Shown: piece by piece, positions 35,723 through 47,800 of the stretch
Layout: every line of letters begins with the position of its first letter
How positions within the stretch are numbered: the stretch's first letter is position 1
Origin: Lactifluus volemus
Lineage: Eukaryota; Basidiomycota; Agaricomycetes; Russulales; Russulaceae
DNA: 64,000 nucleotides
NCBI GenBank assembly: GCA_022376515.1
Contig: WTXI01000132.1
Coordinates: 1-64,000, forward strand
Reading direction: 5' to 3'
Notes under the pieces: generated by a model
What the model was told of the DNA's origin: nothing
Seen by the model: only the letters and a program-made list of their open reading frames with translations
Databases searched by the model: none
Position numbers and translations under genes: made by a program

Positions 35723-35875
35723 GTGCAAGTACAGCGATCTCGTTACGACGAGTTGGTGTCGAAAATCAAGTTACAGTATCAGTGTATGCTGTCGCCTAAA
35801 TGTAGATTACATTTTATTGAGCTAACAGTTTGATTGATCGCAAAGCAAAAGAGAAGACCAGAGGTCAGCGTCTAC
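35723..35875. other. 153 bp of host spacer in inverted orientation between the two hAT copies
   Basis: Its reverse complement matches 23562-23706, the host spacer before S28-2, including the 8-mer acttgcac at one end. In the other units this piece lies in the opposite orientation, joined directly to catccctgtggcccgcgacg, here found at 39433 beyond copy 2. Confidence 0.93.
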
Positions 35876-38800
35876 CAGTGATGTGCCGGTCAGTGACTAG
35901 TCGTGACGGTCAGCAAAGTCATCTGACCTAGGGGGTCAGTGACTGCAACTGACCGTGACTCTGCCCTAGGTCGCTGATGTAATGGGCGGCGGCGACGGGC
36001 CGACTCAGCGCGCAGCCACCGTGTCCTGCGTGAATGAAGCATAACTAGAATGTATCTGTGTAGTATGCTAAACATGATGAAGTACACTATCGAGAGCATG
36101 ATCAATCTCTAAATTAATATCTTCTTCCCCTGGTGCATCCAAATCAAGCAGCTCATAGAGCTCTAATTCCTCCTCTAGACTCCGAGATGCGCTACGTTCA
36201 TGCGATGGGATCCAGGACGTCTTCGTGAAATCAAATAGATTAGCTATCTCAATTGAGATGACGGAAGGCATCTGTCCATCCCCATCATCATCGTCTCCTC
36301 CCGCCTGCCTGGTAAACGATCCTGTGATGTGATTGAATTCGTTGATGACATCATCTGGTGACTGTGATATCGGATCGACCTCCATCTGAGTCGTGCAATC
36401 TGTTTCTGTTTTACTGGTTGGTGGTGATGTCGACGCAGAGGTGGAGGGCTGCTGAGGAACTTGAGGAACGGTAGACACTGGTGGCACAGAAGAAGTGCTT
36501 GTCTTTGCACCAAAGAAGCGCTTCATGCGATTCTTCGTTTCGCTATCGCGCAGATGTTCATCCCGGATGTGCATTTTAAGTTCTGCGAGCGATGTGAGTG
36601 TTTGGTTGCCGAGGCGATTTCTGAGCTTTGTGAGAGTATTTCCGAAGATACTGAACAAGCGTTCGCATGAGGCTGAATTAGGGCAAATCGAAAGGATGTG
36701 ATATGCGAGTTTGAAGAGTGGCGGCGGGCTGGTGCTAGCAATAGGGCTGATGCCATGGTATACTGTGATTGGATCAGGAGATACCCCATTGCGCTGTGCT
36801 TCCTCATCGATCGCAGAAACATATTGTGTCATCTCTGTACAGATGCCACGCCCTGCGAAATAATCCTCTACATTAGAGAATAGCTGTCGTAAATTTTCTT
36901 TGAGTGCTTCTGAGGTCTCTGTGATGGAAAAGAAACGTTGATATAAACGCTTCATAAGCGCAAGAACGCCAGCTCGTGTTAAAAACGGCACTTCAGCAAA
37001 AAATGCAGTCGTCTTGACAAATGGATTTAGGATGACCGCGGCGATAAAGACATCTTGATCTGCTTTGGCCCACCGCTTCTCGATGCTGTCTAGAATAGCT
37101 GTACATCCAAGGATATTGGCTGCATCCTTCGCTTTGATATCATTGTAATAAATGGTAAGGGCACCAAATGCGAGGAGTATTTGATCCAAACGACAAAACG
37201 CTGCCTGTGCTATATTTGCAGCTCTTGCGAGAGGTTCGAGATGGGTCTTGAGCCTGTACCAAAATATATTACACTCTTCTTGAGTTGAATAATAAATTCA
37301 TACCGAGCTAAGGCATGCCAAAAAACGGAATTCTCAATGATTGCTATCATTTCGCGTGCTTTCCTTCTGTTTGCCGCAGTTCCACCCGGAGGATTGAGGA
37401 TCGCTTGATCAGGCGGGGCCATCGCGTCGTTAGTTACAAGTGCTCGGAGAGGATGTTGTAGTTCAAGTAGACGTTTGAAAGCAAGATAATGTGCCGTCCA
37501 CCTTGTTAACACAGCGCGGATCACAGCAAGAGCGACCTTGCCATTTCGTATCTGCACATCTCGTAGATGGGCGAGAATATATGTCTTGCTGCGTAGCCAC
37601 CCAATAAGCTCGCAAGCCATTTTGCTGTACTCGGTGTATACCGTCTCGACTTTGAAATAATCTCCAACAATGAGATTGACCTTTGGAACATTAAAATTAA
37701 TTGATATGAGAAGGGAGCTCATCAGACCTGGTGTGCGAAACAATCTGGACAGACAAGATGTGGAAATTGAGCAAGTAGCATCTTTCTTGCTTTTCGTGAT
37801 TCTCCAGATGCATCCGTTGTGAACGCGACAACAGTAACCCCCCATTCCGATCGAAGATGTTCAATTACCTCAACCATTAAGTTCAACAAATTATCTGCGG
37901 TCTTTCTTTCATTTGAGGCGTCGTGAACTCTTACAGTGTGAACCTAATTATATGCCTGAGTCAGATCTAATTCAAGTAATATACAGTGTCGCACCTCTTT
38001 TTCGACCGCAATCATAAATGCGATGTAGTGGTGGAAGTTTTCACCTGTCCAACCGTCACACGAAGCAGTCGCGTTCCGACCCTTAGCCCGTTCCTTTGCT
38101 TGGGTTTGCAATTCTGCAAGCGTCCGAGGAAGCAGACGTTGTGTAAGTACCTTGCGACTTGGTGACTTCGCTTGTGGAATAAATTCTGTGCAGAAATTTA
38201 GCCACTCCGGATTTTCTACCCAAGAGAGCGGTAGACCCGCTGATGCAGTGAGCCGTATCATCCTCTCCTCGAAGCGCATCTGACGCGCATCTGACCATGG
38301 CAAATCAGGAGACGGTGCCCGAGAAGTAAATGATGCCACACGATGTCTGCTGCGTCTACTAGTAGTTCTGGATGGTGGAGGAATGTGGCACATGGATATA
38401 GAATCAGACGGAGCAAGACTAGAAGTAGAAGTTGAAACAACAGAAGGGTCTCGCTCATAACTACTATGCATAAATGGCCCTGGAATTGTAAGACTAAATG
38501 CAGACTGATATGAGTCAGAAGGCGTTTGAACGTGGAGCACAGGAGGTCGACTCGGAGGATATGGAGAAACTGAATACCCTTGAACAGAAGAGCTAGTTTC
38601 TACACTTTCCCCGACATTGCGACGTGATGCAGTCTTCCTAGGAGACTTCATGTTTTCTTTGTGCTGCTGAGCTTTTTCACGGACTTCAGGTGGCTGGCGG
38701 TGGCAATTTCGTAGGTGATTAAGAAGCCCTTCTGTGCGAGCGGCCAACCACTCGCGTGCAGGATCATTTTGTTCGATTGCAAATACTAAAATATTGCTTT

Positions 38801-39424
38801 CGGGTCACTGGCAATATCGAGAAGTCAGAAAATTACGCACACTCCAGCTCGACCATCTCCCATGTTCGGGCAGCCTGCCGACTGCCATTTACAACCTCTC
38901 TTGCATCTTGGGTAAGAATAATATTGATGCGATCTTCCAAGCACCGTTTACAAAAAACTTTTGCCTTGTCATGCGTCCCCCTTGTACCAGAATAGGCCTC
39001 AGGTGCCTTCTGTGAAAGTTTTGGATGGTCTTTGTAGAAGTCTCGAAACCATGAGCGATGGGGTAGGGGTGGCCGGCTAGGCATACTAGCTAATGAAGCA
39101 GTGGGTTGTTGCAGCTCGTATCATTGGAATCATACTACATACAGTATAAGTGCGTGCAAGGGATCAGATAATGGCCCGATATTGGTGAGGAAGGAACAAT
39201 AAGTAGACGCGAGCACTATTGATGGTATACGATGGAGATAAAATTGAGCTTATCGATTCGACGATAAAACTCTGATAACATCAGATCAGTGATTAATAAG
39301 CGGTTTTGGCATTCCCACGCGAAGTCGAAAGTCACGGTCGTTTTACAGTCACTGACTGGTCAATGACTAGTCAGCATGCGCGTGACCTGACTTTTGACTT
39401 CCGGTCAGTGACCGCACAACACTG
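35876..39424 (-). mobile_element. hAT DNA transposon, copy 2 (3,549 bp)
   Basis: Exact mirror of copy 1: every coding feature at x in copy 1 lies at 71598-x here, so there is no indel between them, and all translations agree. The right flank acttgcac (39425-39432) is the genuine host target 8-mer. Its partner is found, inverted, at 35723-35730 beyond copy 1. Confidence 0.92.
36068..39084 (-). CDS. hAT transposase, copy 2
   Basis: Exons 38841-39084, 37995-38785, 37728-37943, 37304-37680 and 36068-37253; 937 residues, the same protein as copy 1. The two genes are transcribed towards each other, and their 3' ends are separated by about 540 bp including the inverted spacer. Antisense pairing between the two transcripts is possible if either runs on. 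Confidence 0.92.
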
Positions 39425-39810
39425 ACTTGCACCATCCCTGTGGCCCGCGACGTTGAAAGCTGTGCCAAGTAACTCGTATTAGCATATATGGGATGTTTGT
39501 TTAGTCTTTGTTCGATATGATTCTCTCCACTTGCCATGCCCCCAATTGAAGTCTAGTCACGGCCGCAGTATAAGGCGGAGCAACATTAGCAGATATAGGC
39601 CATCAATTCGGTGGAATCAAATCGTTACGTTCTATAAATGCCGTTGTGAAATAAATCTATTCAACTTTTGAGCTTAATGGGCGGTTATATGAGCCCTCGG
39701 AGTTACTTTGGCACTAAGGAATCGAACCGTGGGACCGTCGGAGGATTCCGCCCGGAGTACAGTATTTACCTCCATGAGGGTGTCATTCTCTTCTCTCTCG
39801 GCCACACCGT
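39425..39810 (+). promoter_or_regulatory. S28-3 upstream region, TATA box at 39633-39639
   Basis: Host sequence resumes after hAT copy 2. Same layout as 23699-24110, with TATAAAT about 172 bp before the ATG. No gene. Confidence 0.55.
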
Positions 39811-40471
39811 ATGGTGTGGGCTTTCCATATCATTTGGATATCTCTTATTGTCGTGCTCGTCGGTACGGGCGGCAGCAATGCCCTTCACAAGCATGTCCTC
39901 CATAATCCACAGGGGGTCAACTTTCAAAATCTCCATCGACGCGCTGCTGGCATAACCTCGCATCCCGATCAAGGAGCTGAGGTGCCGGCGCATGCCAGCA
40001 AGCACCACTCGTTGTAGCCGTCGTGGCATCCGAGTTCTCCGTTCAGAGGTTCACCCAGCCACTCGATCACTTTGACAACACCACCGACGCGACGTTTCAA
40101 CAACGTTTCTGGGTCAACACACGACACTATAAACCACGTCCTGGCTCACCGGTCATCGTTATCGATGGGGGTGAGACTAACGGGGAGGCTGTCTGCCGTT
40201 TTTGGACACAGATGTTGGGGATATTTTGGCACGTGCGACAGGTGGCATCGCAGTTGTGCTAGAGCATAGATCTTATGGTACGTGTATCCCTGGATAGCTT
40301 AGACGCGCTGACGTGCGACTGGGATTTGGTCCAGGCAAGTCTGTGGGTGTCCAAACTTTTCGACTGATTCCCTAAGGTGCGCTTGTGCTCGCCGCCTCAT
40401 GCCATGTCGACCCCTCTACGCGCTCTTATATTGATTCAGCTTGCTACTTGGTGCTGTAGGTGGCTCAACAA
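39811..40471 (+). pseudogene. S28-3, 5' part (exons 1-3), interrupted by gypsy-A
   Basis: Starts MVWAFHIIWISLIVVL.. like the other copies. It has lost seven bases at about 40001 (ASTLQAP region), which shifts frame, and one base at about 40189. In exon 1 the conserved HRYYG is HRSYG. The gypsy-A LTR enters exon 3 after ggtggctcaacaa. The rest of the gene is at 57954-59493. Confidence 0.85.
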
Positions 40472-41352
40472 TGTAAGGTAGGCTCAGCGGCTGGGCCTGA
40501 AATCCGACATCTTCAACCTCGCGCCGGCCCTCAACCACGACCCGATTTGGACGTCACACCTTATCTCGACTCCGCGCTCTTCACCTTCGTCCGCCTCGAC
40601 ATCGACCGACACCGACGCACTTTCGGCCGATGCTGAGACTCGCCAAGAAAACCCTCAATCCCCCTTCATTTGTACATACCAGGTATTGCCCGCTATTGGG
40701 ACCTTTACCATACTCTCTTTGGACTACTCATTTCTGCTGGACCTGTTACCTTAACTCCTTTCAGACTTTTCCTATGGCTGGTACTACGAGACGACGCTCA
40801 CGATCGTGTTTTACTACTCTACTACCGCCCTCACTTTCCCCGTTTTGGATCATCAAGCGCCCTCGCGCGAGGCCTGAGCCCATCGGGGTGTTGTCCGATG
40901 CAGCGACCCGATGGCCGACGCCTTACAGACCTACATCTACTATTCCTTTTTCTTCCTTTTCTTTATACTCTCGTGTTTCACCCTTGCCTCCTGAATTACA
41001 GTCTTGAGCTAACTATTGAAACTTGCTATTTTCGTGGACTCTAGTTATCTATCTCAGATCTGCAGAAAAGTAGTTATAAGGCCTTGCTCATTGGCCTGGA
41101 AGAGCATCCAATAAATCATTTGTCGATTCGGATCACTTTGTCTGCTTAGAAGAAATCAGTCTCGTTCTCCCTCTTCTCGTCTCTATCGGTCTACTTTTCG
41201 TCTCGTTTCGTCTCCGCGTAGCATTCTCGTTCCGAGCGCCTCGTGCCCTCTATTCCAAATCGTCCCGCAAGCGCCCTCGTCGTACCCTCTCTCTCCTGCC
41301 TTAACCGGCCCCTCTGTCTTCGAACTCGCCCGGGCTCCCAAGAGCTCGTACA
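40472..41352 (+). repeat. Gypsy-A 5' LTR (881 bp)
   Basis: Starts TGTAAGG and ends CGTACA. It differs from the 3' LTR by ten substitutions and one 1-bp indel in my alignment; nine of the ten are CpG transitions. Confidence 0.93.
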
Positions 41353-41449
41353 TTTGGCTGCCCCAGTGAGGCAAGCCAGAGTCGCTTGCCTCCGAAACTC
41401 CCTCCTCAGGCTTTCCTGACCTCCTCGGTTACCTCTTGGTAACCCCCCT
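41353..41449 (+). other. Gypsy-A leader with probable primer binding site
   Basis: After the LTR comes ttTGGCTGCCCCAGTGAGG. TGG two bases after the LTR is the usual form for pairing to a tRNA 3' CCA end. I cannot say which tRNA. Confidence 0.45.
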
Positions 41450-43835
41450 ATGAAGAAGAAGTCCAAAGTACTACCACCTAGAGACAACCTCGGACAATTC
41501 ACAAAAACCACACCGCCCACAAAAACCACACCACCCGCAGCAAGTTCATCCCGCCTTTCACCAAACCGACCCATCGGCAATCCGTCCGTATCCATTTCCC
41601 AAGCCACCCCTCCCTCTTCTCCTCTTCCAACGTCTCCTAACCCCTCATTGGATCAAGATCGTTTTTCATACCCACCTTCTCCCTCCGCTGCCCAGTCTAT
41701 ACCCGGGTCCTTCTCCCCCGCTTCTTCTCGCTCATCAGTACCCTTCTCAGTCCTAGTTTCAGCAGCCTCGACTCACTTTGACTCGGCCCCAGTATCAACA
41801 GTCGAATCAAGTGCCGTTCCCTCGCCCCTCGATTCCAGGCCACTCTCTCCCCAATCACACAATCAATTCCACTTTCCCTCGGCACCTGACCCCATTGACG
41901 CTTCATCCAAGTCATCTCCCTCTCCCACCACTTCAACTTCACACCTACCTCCCGACCAACCTCCCACGCCCCCCGTTTCAAATTCGTCGCTGCCATCAAC
42001 CGCTCACGTCCCCGCACAAGCCCAAGCACAGCCACCTCCCGTCGTCGCACCCATCGTTCATCACCTTCCCAACAACATGGCCCAACCAGCAACCGGACCA
42101 GCCTCCTTGCCGCCGCCGCGATCTAATCGTGCCCCCTTTTTCTCCGGTCGCGTTTCTGACCCTCTCAGTGATTTCCTTCAAGAATATGAGGAACTAGCAG
42201 ACAGCCACCAACTTAACCCACAAGAAAAGGTGGAATCGATCCTCAGGTATATCCCCACAAAAATGAAGGATCTTTGGAAGTCTCGACCTGGGTTCGCAAC
42301 CCATGACTGGGCGGTTTTTCGACAATCGCTCGAGAAGGCCTATCCGGCCAGGGTATTCCAGAATCGCCATTCAAAACAACAGCTCCACGATCTCGTCAAG
42401 AAGACATCCCAGTATCGCATGAGGGATGAAGATGATGTACTTGAGTACTACCGCCGTTTCTTCTTTATAGCCACCCCGCTAGTTGACTCTCTTGACATCA
42501 CCACCAAGGATCGAGATTACGCCTTTTGGTATGGCTTCCACGCAGAAGACCGCAGACTCATGAGCAACCGGCTCGACGTCAAGTTCCCCGACCGTGCCTT
42601 AACTCAAGCCTATCCTTGGGAGGACGTCCTCAAGGTCGCACGCACCATTCTTTCAGGCCCAGAACCTCCACCCCTGTCGTTATGGGAAGAACCACACGAC
42701 CTCCGGGCGCATCCCTCCCGCGACTTCGACGACCTGTGGGACTCTCGTGACCCCCAAGAATCCGGGCGTGAACGACAACCTTACGAGCGCGACCGAGAGC
42801 GCGAATCATACCGCTGGGATGCCCACGATTATCAAGAAAACAGGCGCGACCGACCACCATACGAGCGAGAACGCGAACGTGATCCCCCGTACGCAGATGA
42901 CTACCTTCGAGATACTTCGCCCCACCTCCGATCGACACCAGCAGTCGAGACGAAGAAGGTTCGATTCAGAGACCCGCCACGCGAAGAAGAGCCGGACATT
43001 GAAGACCTGTTGGACAAAATGCATGGTCTTTCAGTCCGAGACCGCACTTATGCCTCCCTCTTCAACAAGTGCATCCGACACTTCCCAGACTTCGCGCAAA
43101 TGCTCCCCAAACCCGAAATCACGCGGGATGGGCACTATCCTCAAACTTCGCCTACTCCTCTGCACCAGCGTCCTCCTCGACCGCCCCATCAATGCCAGCC
43201 GCTTCGACGACAGCTGACCCCTCCTACTTCCTTCCTCGACCCGACAACTGTGCCTTCTGCTCGCTATACACCCACCGCATCCGCACCTGCCCCACGGCAC
43301 AAGAATACTGTCGGACTGGACGGGCCTCGGTACAGGAGGATCGCCTATGCCTTCCTAACGGTCATCCGATCCCCCGCGGCCCCGGAAACCTCAAAACTCG
43401 GATCGACGCTTGGATCGCAGCCCAGGCGCCGTCGCCAACCTCCTCGCTCCCCACCCCTGCGACGCCAGGCCTCAAATCGACACTGCACACGTCAGCACGC
43501 ATTGAAGAAGTGGTGGAGTCTCACATCTTTGAAGTTGTGGAGTTCTCAGAGGTTAATGAAGAGCCGGAGGAATCCGACGATGAGTCTCTCGATATTTTCG
43601 AGTTTTTGCAGCTGAAAGGAAGAAAAGGGAAGCTCGAGCAACCAAGTTACTGGAGCTTGCGCCGCCACCGACACGACCCTCCGCGAGGGCGACAACGCCA
43701 CCATCAGACCGCTCTGCGCAGCCCATCCCCAAACCAACCGCAAAAACCCCTCAAGTCTCCACGCCGCTCACCCGATCGAGCCCTCAGTACCGTTATCAGT
43801 CCAATGCTGAGGACCAGAAACTCACCGACCAGCTG
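41450..43835 (+). pseudogene. Gypsy-A gag, frameshifted
   Basis: Opens with a basic Met-Lys-Lys-Lys-Ser start and a long Pro/Ser-rich N-terminus to about residue 220. A capsid-like helical domain follows (FSGRVSDPLSDFLQEYEELA, then DAHDW-type acidic and Arg-rich linker). The frame shifts by about 43140-43150. The next frame continues with the zinc knuckle CAFCSLYTHRIRTC (C-X2-C-X4-H-X4-C), then runs to about 43835. Intact relatives make particle protein; this copy cannot make it in one piece. Confidence 0.8.
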
Positions 43836-46679
43836 ATGACTTGGTTCATGGATGGTAACTTAAGCCAAATCACCCCGGCTCACCTTCTAGCTGCCAGCCC
43901 CGTAATCCGGAAAGAACTGGCTGAAAAGCTGAAAACCCGTCGAGTGGAAACGCACAGCCTCGAAGAGGTGCTCGGCCGATTTCCGATGACCCGACGACGC
44001 CCCCCACTGAAGTTACCACCCTCTGCGTTGCGGAGTCATCCTTACCGCTCCAGGAAGTCGATGTCCTCGTCAATGGCTTAGTTCTTGAAGCAGGAGTGCT
44101 TGACAGTGGGTCTCAGATCATAGTCATCTGAGAGGACCTTGCTCGGGATGCTCAAGTCGCCATCAACCCACGACGCTGGCTTGAAATGGAAGCGGCCAGC
44201 GGTACAGTCAGCTGGACTCTCGGATGCGCCGAAAACCTCTGCATGAAGATAGGTAATATATCCTTTCAAGTGCAGGCTCATGTCGTGCAGTGTGCTCCGT
44301 TTCGGCTCCTTCTCGGACGACCATTTCACAGCCTCCTGTGCTGCCGCCTCGAGGACCACCCAAACGGTCACGTCCAAGTTTCCCTATGCGACCCCTCAGA
44401 CCCCTTTCACGAAATCTCAATCCCATCACATCCCCGCAAGTCTCATGTTGGCTACCTTGGGACGTTCTCTCTGCTCGCCTCAGTTTCACCTCCATACATC
44501 GACGGCTACGACGCTTACCAGGAGACTGCGCGCGCCCCCTTTTCCGAACCACCTGCCGCCTCATCAACCTCCATTCTAGCCTACAAAAGGTGGCCAAGAA
44601 AGTTCGACCTGTTCCCGCGTCATTACCTGAAGATTTTCGCACCGTCCGCCGCATTCCCGTCGACCCTTTGCTTTCCCTTCCGCCACTCCCGTTCCTTGCT
44701 CCTGACTTTGTTCCTGGCGAGCGGCTCACTCAGGAACGCTTGGACGACTTACAGCTCAACCGCTTCGACTTTCTTTGGCCCGAGGAGCTCAAATTGCTAC
44801 AACATGTCCTCCTCCTTAATGAGCTAGGTCTAGCTTGGTCTGAGGCGGAGAAGGGTCGATTTCGTGATGACTACTTCGCTCCCGTCAAAATCCCGATCGT
44901 TGAACATGTGCCCTGGGCACACAAGAATATCCCATTCCGTCTGGTATCTTAGACGACGTTATTCAAATTTTCAAAGACAAATTCGCTGCTGGGGGTCTAC
45001 GAGCACTCCGATGCCTCTATCGATCCCGCTGGTTCTGCGTGAAGAAGAAGAGTGGAGCCCTCCGACTTGTTCACGACCTCCAGCCACTCAACGCCGTCAC
45101 CATTCGTAATTCTAGTGTCCCCCCCTCGCGGACCAGCTTATTGAAGGCATGGCTGGGAGATCTTGTTATTCTATGCTAGATCTCTTTGTTGGCTACGACC
45201 ACCGCTCGCTCGATGTTTCCTCTCGCGATCTTACCACCATCCAGTCGCCTATTGGAGCTGTCCGCCTCACTTGTCTCCCTCAGGGCTGGACGAACGCCGT
45301 AGCGATTTTTCATGATGATGTAACCTTCATTTTAGAACCTGAAATCCCTCATGTCGCTCGCCCCTTCGTCGACGATTGCGCCATCAAGGGACCACCCACT
45401 CGTTACGAAATCTCAGGCGACACTTACTCCACTATTCCCGCAAATCCCGGCATTCGTCAATTTATTTGGGAACACCTCAACGACGTCCACCGTGTCCTCC
45501 ATCGTCTTGGGTGCCTGGCGCCACTGTCTCGGCCAAGAAGCTCTTCATCGGGTTCCTGAAGTTGTAATTTTAGGGCACAAATGCAATTACGAAGGCCGCA
45601 TCCCTGATGACTCGAAGATCGCCAAGATCCACGACTGGCCGCCCTGCAAGTCCCTCACTGACGCCCGCGCCTTTCTGGCACTACTGGCTTCATGCGTATC
45701 TGGATCAAGAACTATTCTGCGATCGCTCGCCCGCTTGTCGATCTCACCCGCAAAGGTGAGACTTTTATCTGGGACGACAGGCACGACGCCCTATGCAGGC
45801 ACTCAAGGACGCTATCATCGACTCCCCCGCCCTCATCTCCATCGATTACTCCTCCGATCGTCCAGTTTACCTTGCCGTCGATTCCTCAGTCCGAGGCGTG
45901 GGCTGGATCTTATCTCAGGAGTGCCCCGATGGCACACGACGCCCCTCTCGCTTTGGCTCAATCTCTTGGAATGAGCGCGAGGCTCGGTACTCTCAGGCTA
46001 AGCTCGAACTTTATGGCTTGTTTCGTGCCCTCCGCGCCCTCCGCCTCCACCTTGTCAGTGTCCGCAATCTCATCGTCGAGATGGACGCCTCCTTCATCCA
46101 GGGCATGCTCAACAACCCAGACTGTCAACCCAACGCCACCATCAATCGCTGGATCGCCGCGATCCACCTTTTCGATTTCAAACTCACGCACGTTCCTGCG
46201 AGAAGCACCATGGACCTGATGGTCTGTCTCGCCGCGCCCCTGTTGCAGGTGAAGACGCCAATGAAGGTGATCCGGAAGAATGGATCGATGCCACCCTCGC
46301 GCTAAGTATCTGGGTCTTATTGGGACTAGCTGAACCTTCTCCACCACCAGCCCTAATTCACGCTCTTAAAGATTCTGTCCCCAGCGCCCCTCCAACCCTT
46401 CCTACCTCCGAACGCTTCTCCAAGGACGACACCGATATCGCCCTTATCCTCGACTACCTACGCACTCTCAAAATACCCCCCGATCTTCCCAATACCACTC
46501 CTGAGAAGTTCCTCCGCAAAGCCAAACGCTTCTCGCTCATCAATGGACAACTCTGGCGACTTCGAGGCCAGGGACTCCACCAACTTTACATTCCTCCCGA
46601 TGGATGCCTTGCCCTCCTTCGCGACGCCCACGACCGCCTAGGCCACAAGGGCTTTTATTCCACCCATCGCACCCTTCTC
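43836..46679 (+). pseudogene. Gypsy-A pol, 5' part (protease, RT, RNase H, integrase start)
   Basis: Pieces lie in all three frames. The protease has LDSGSQIIVI followed by TGA at about 44127. RT begins in the frame open to 44952 (FLWPEELKLLQ), then continues near 44990-45110 and 45149-45559 with QGWTNAVAIFHDDVTF and FVDDCAIKGPPTRYE; FVDD is the catalytic motif. RNase H is at about 45793-46305 (AVDSSVRGVGWIL, KLELYGLFRALRALR). The integrase zinc region begins (RDAHDRLGHKGFYSTHRTL) and is cut by element B at 46679. Confidence 0.85.
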
Positions 46680-46825
46680 TGTTACGGTTATGCGGGCCGT
46701 CCAGCCCATCCCTTACTGTTTTCCGTCTGATTTTCGACTTGTGTGGTGACCTAGGACCCCTTTCCTTGGCCAGCCCCTTCTGTTCCGCTTCTAGGGGCTG
46801 TGCATCGCCGTTTTGGACGTGTATT

Positions 46826-46924
46826 TGACTCAGGGATCATGACTCAAATCTTGAGTCAGCGTTCTTGACTCAGATCTTGAGTCAGATGCACTGAGTCAGT
46901 TCTTGAGTCATCAGAACTGACTCA
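46826..46924 (+). promoter_or_regulatory. Cluster of eight TGACTCA (bZIP/Gcn4-AP-1) sites in the gypsy-B 5' LTR
   Basis: TGACTCA or its complement TGAGTCA starts at 46826, 46840, 46852, 46866, 46878, 46892, 46904 and 46918. Eight exact copies lie in 99 bp, spaced 12-14 bp, just upstream of the TATA box. The same cluster is at 55145-55243 in the 3' LTR. TGACTCA is the consensus of Gcn4/Cpc1-type regulators of the amino-acid starvation response. Regulation by starvation or another bZIP signal is inference. Confidence 0.8.
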
Positions 46925-46998
46925 GGTCCTTAGTCAATAGTCTTGACTTCGCTACTGTACTGTGACCTTTGTAGGATAGTTGGCTGGCCCTCTGTACG

Positions 46999-47043
46999 CA
47001 TAAATAGGGCCCTGTAGACGAGCTAAAGCCCCAGCTTCAGCTT
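46999..47043 (+). promoter_or_regulatory. Gypsy-B TATA box and predicted RNA 5' end
   Basis: CATAAATAG starts at 46999. About 32 bp later, AGCTTCAGCTT at 47033-47043 is the 11-mer complementary to the primer site at 47615-47625. The transcript probably begins at or near 47033. Confidence 0.6.
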
Positions 47044-47614
47044 CGTCTAGAATCGCAGTTCATTGTCTCCTGCTCACACTCGCATCACATCTTCCTCCTC
47101 TCTTCTTGTGAATCCCCTCTTCGTACCTTGATCTAGGTACTTCGCGCCACGATCAGACATCTGTGAACTTGTTCCATTTCCGTGCAACAAGTCCCCAGAT
47201 GCCTGAACCCTAATACGAACGCGCTGTGAGAAGTAGTCCCCACTTTTCACCCCGCGTCTGCCCTCAACCTTAGTTCAACCTCTCACGAGTGTCCTTGGAA
47301 GGTGAGCATCTCTTGCATTCCAAATACACTCGCGCCCGTGTTGCGGTTGAACCTACACATCGTCATAAACTCATCTGCCACCGTCTATCCTTTTGGGAAC
47401 GGTAACTCCGACCATCACGTGCGCCGGCCCGCTAGTCCGTCTCGCACGATACAGACACCCAGAGTTTGCACAGTCAAGTCTACTCCACACAGGACCTTGC
47501 CTGCACATGCTAGAATCGACTATTTGGTGTTGCTGGTCTTGTCCGACTCGCCACAGCAAATAGCCAACCAGAACGACGCTCACTTCGAGCCACGGTCCCT
47601 GCAAACCGTGACAT

Positions 47615-47625
47615 AAGCTGAAGCT
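47615..47625 (+). other. Gypsy-B self-primer binding site
   Basis: AAGCTGAAGCT, one base after the 5' LTR, is the exact reverse complement of 47033-47043. The match stops at 11 bases on both sides. Fission-yeast Tf1 primes reverse transcription with the first 11 nt of its own mRNA in just this arrangement. The region 47614-47800 is otherwise leader without a gene. Confidence 0.7.
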
Positions 47626-47800
47626 CCTACCCTCCACTTCTTTGTCACAAGAAGTGTACCCCGAACGAACCAGACTGTTGCCCACTTTCTTTTCAGGCCG
47701 AGAAAGTGTGTGCCAGAGTGCACAGAAATTTTTCGTTCCTCTTGCTAGAGTGAACAACTCATAGGCTACTGAGACCGCTCCTCTTGCGAAGAGTGGGCGA

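Larger units (their letters stand above)
46680..47613 (+). repeat. Gypsy-B 5' LTR (934 bp)
   Basis: Ends form an inverted repeat, TGTTACGGTT ... AACCGTGACA. Contains the TGACTCA cluster, the TATA box and the self-priming 11-mer. Confidence 0.95.

Noticed and set aside
32174..39424. Dismissing the hAT palindrome outright as an assembly artefact
   Set aside because: The inverted spacer with a host-derived 8-mer at the predicted place is specific evidence for real recombination; only long reads can settle it.
46680..47613. Gypsy-B LTR as a solo LTR independent of gypsy-A
   Set aside because: Matching TTCTC duplications at 46675 and 55935 and continuous gypsy-A integrase on both sides show a full nested element.
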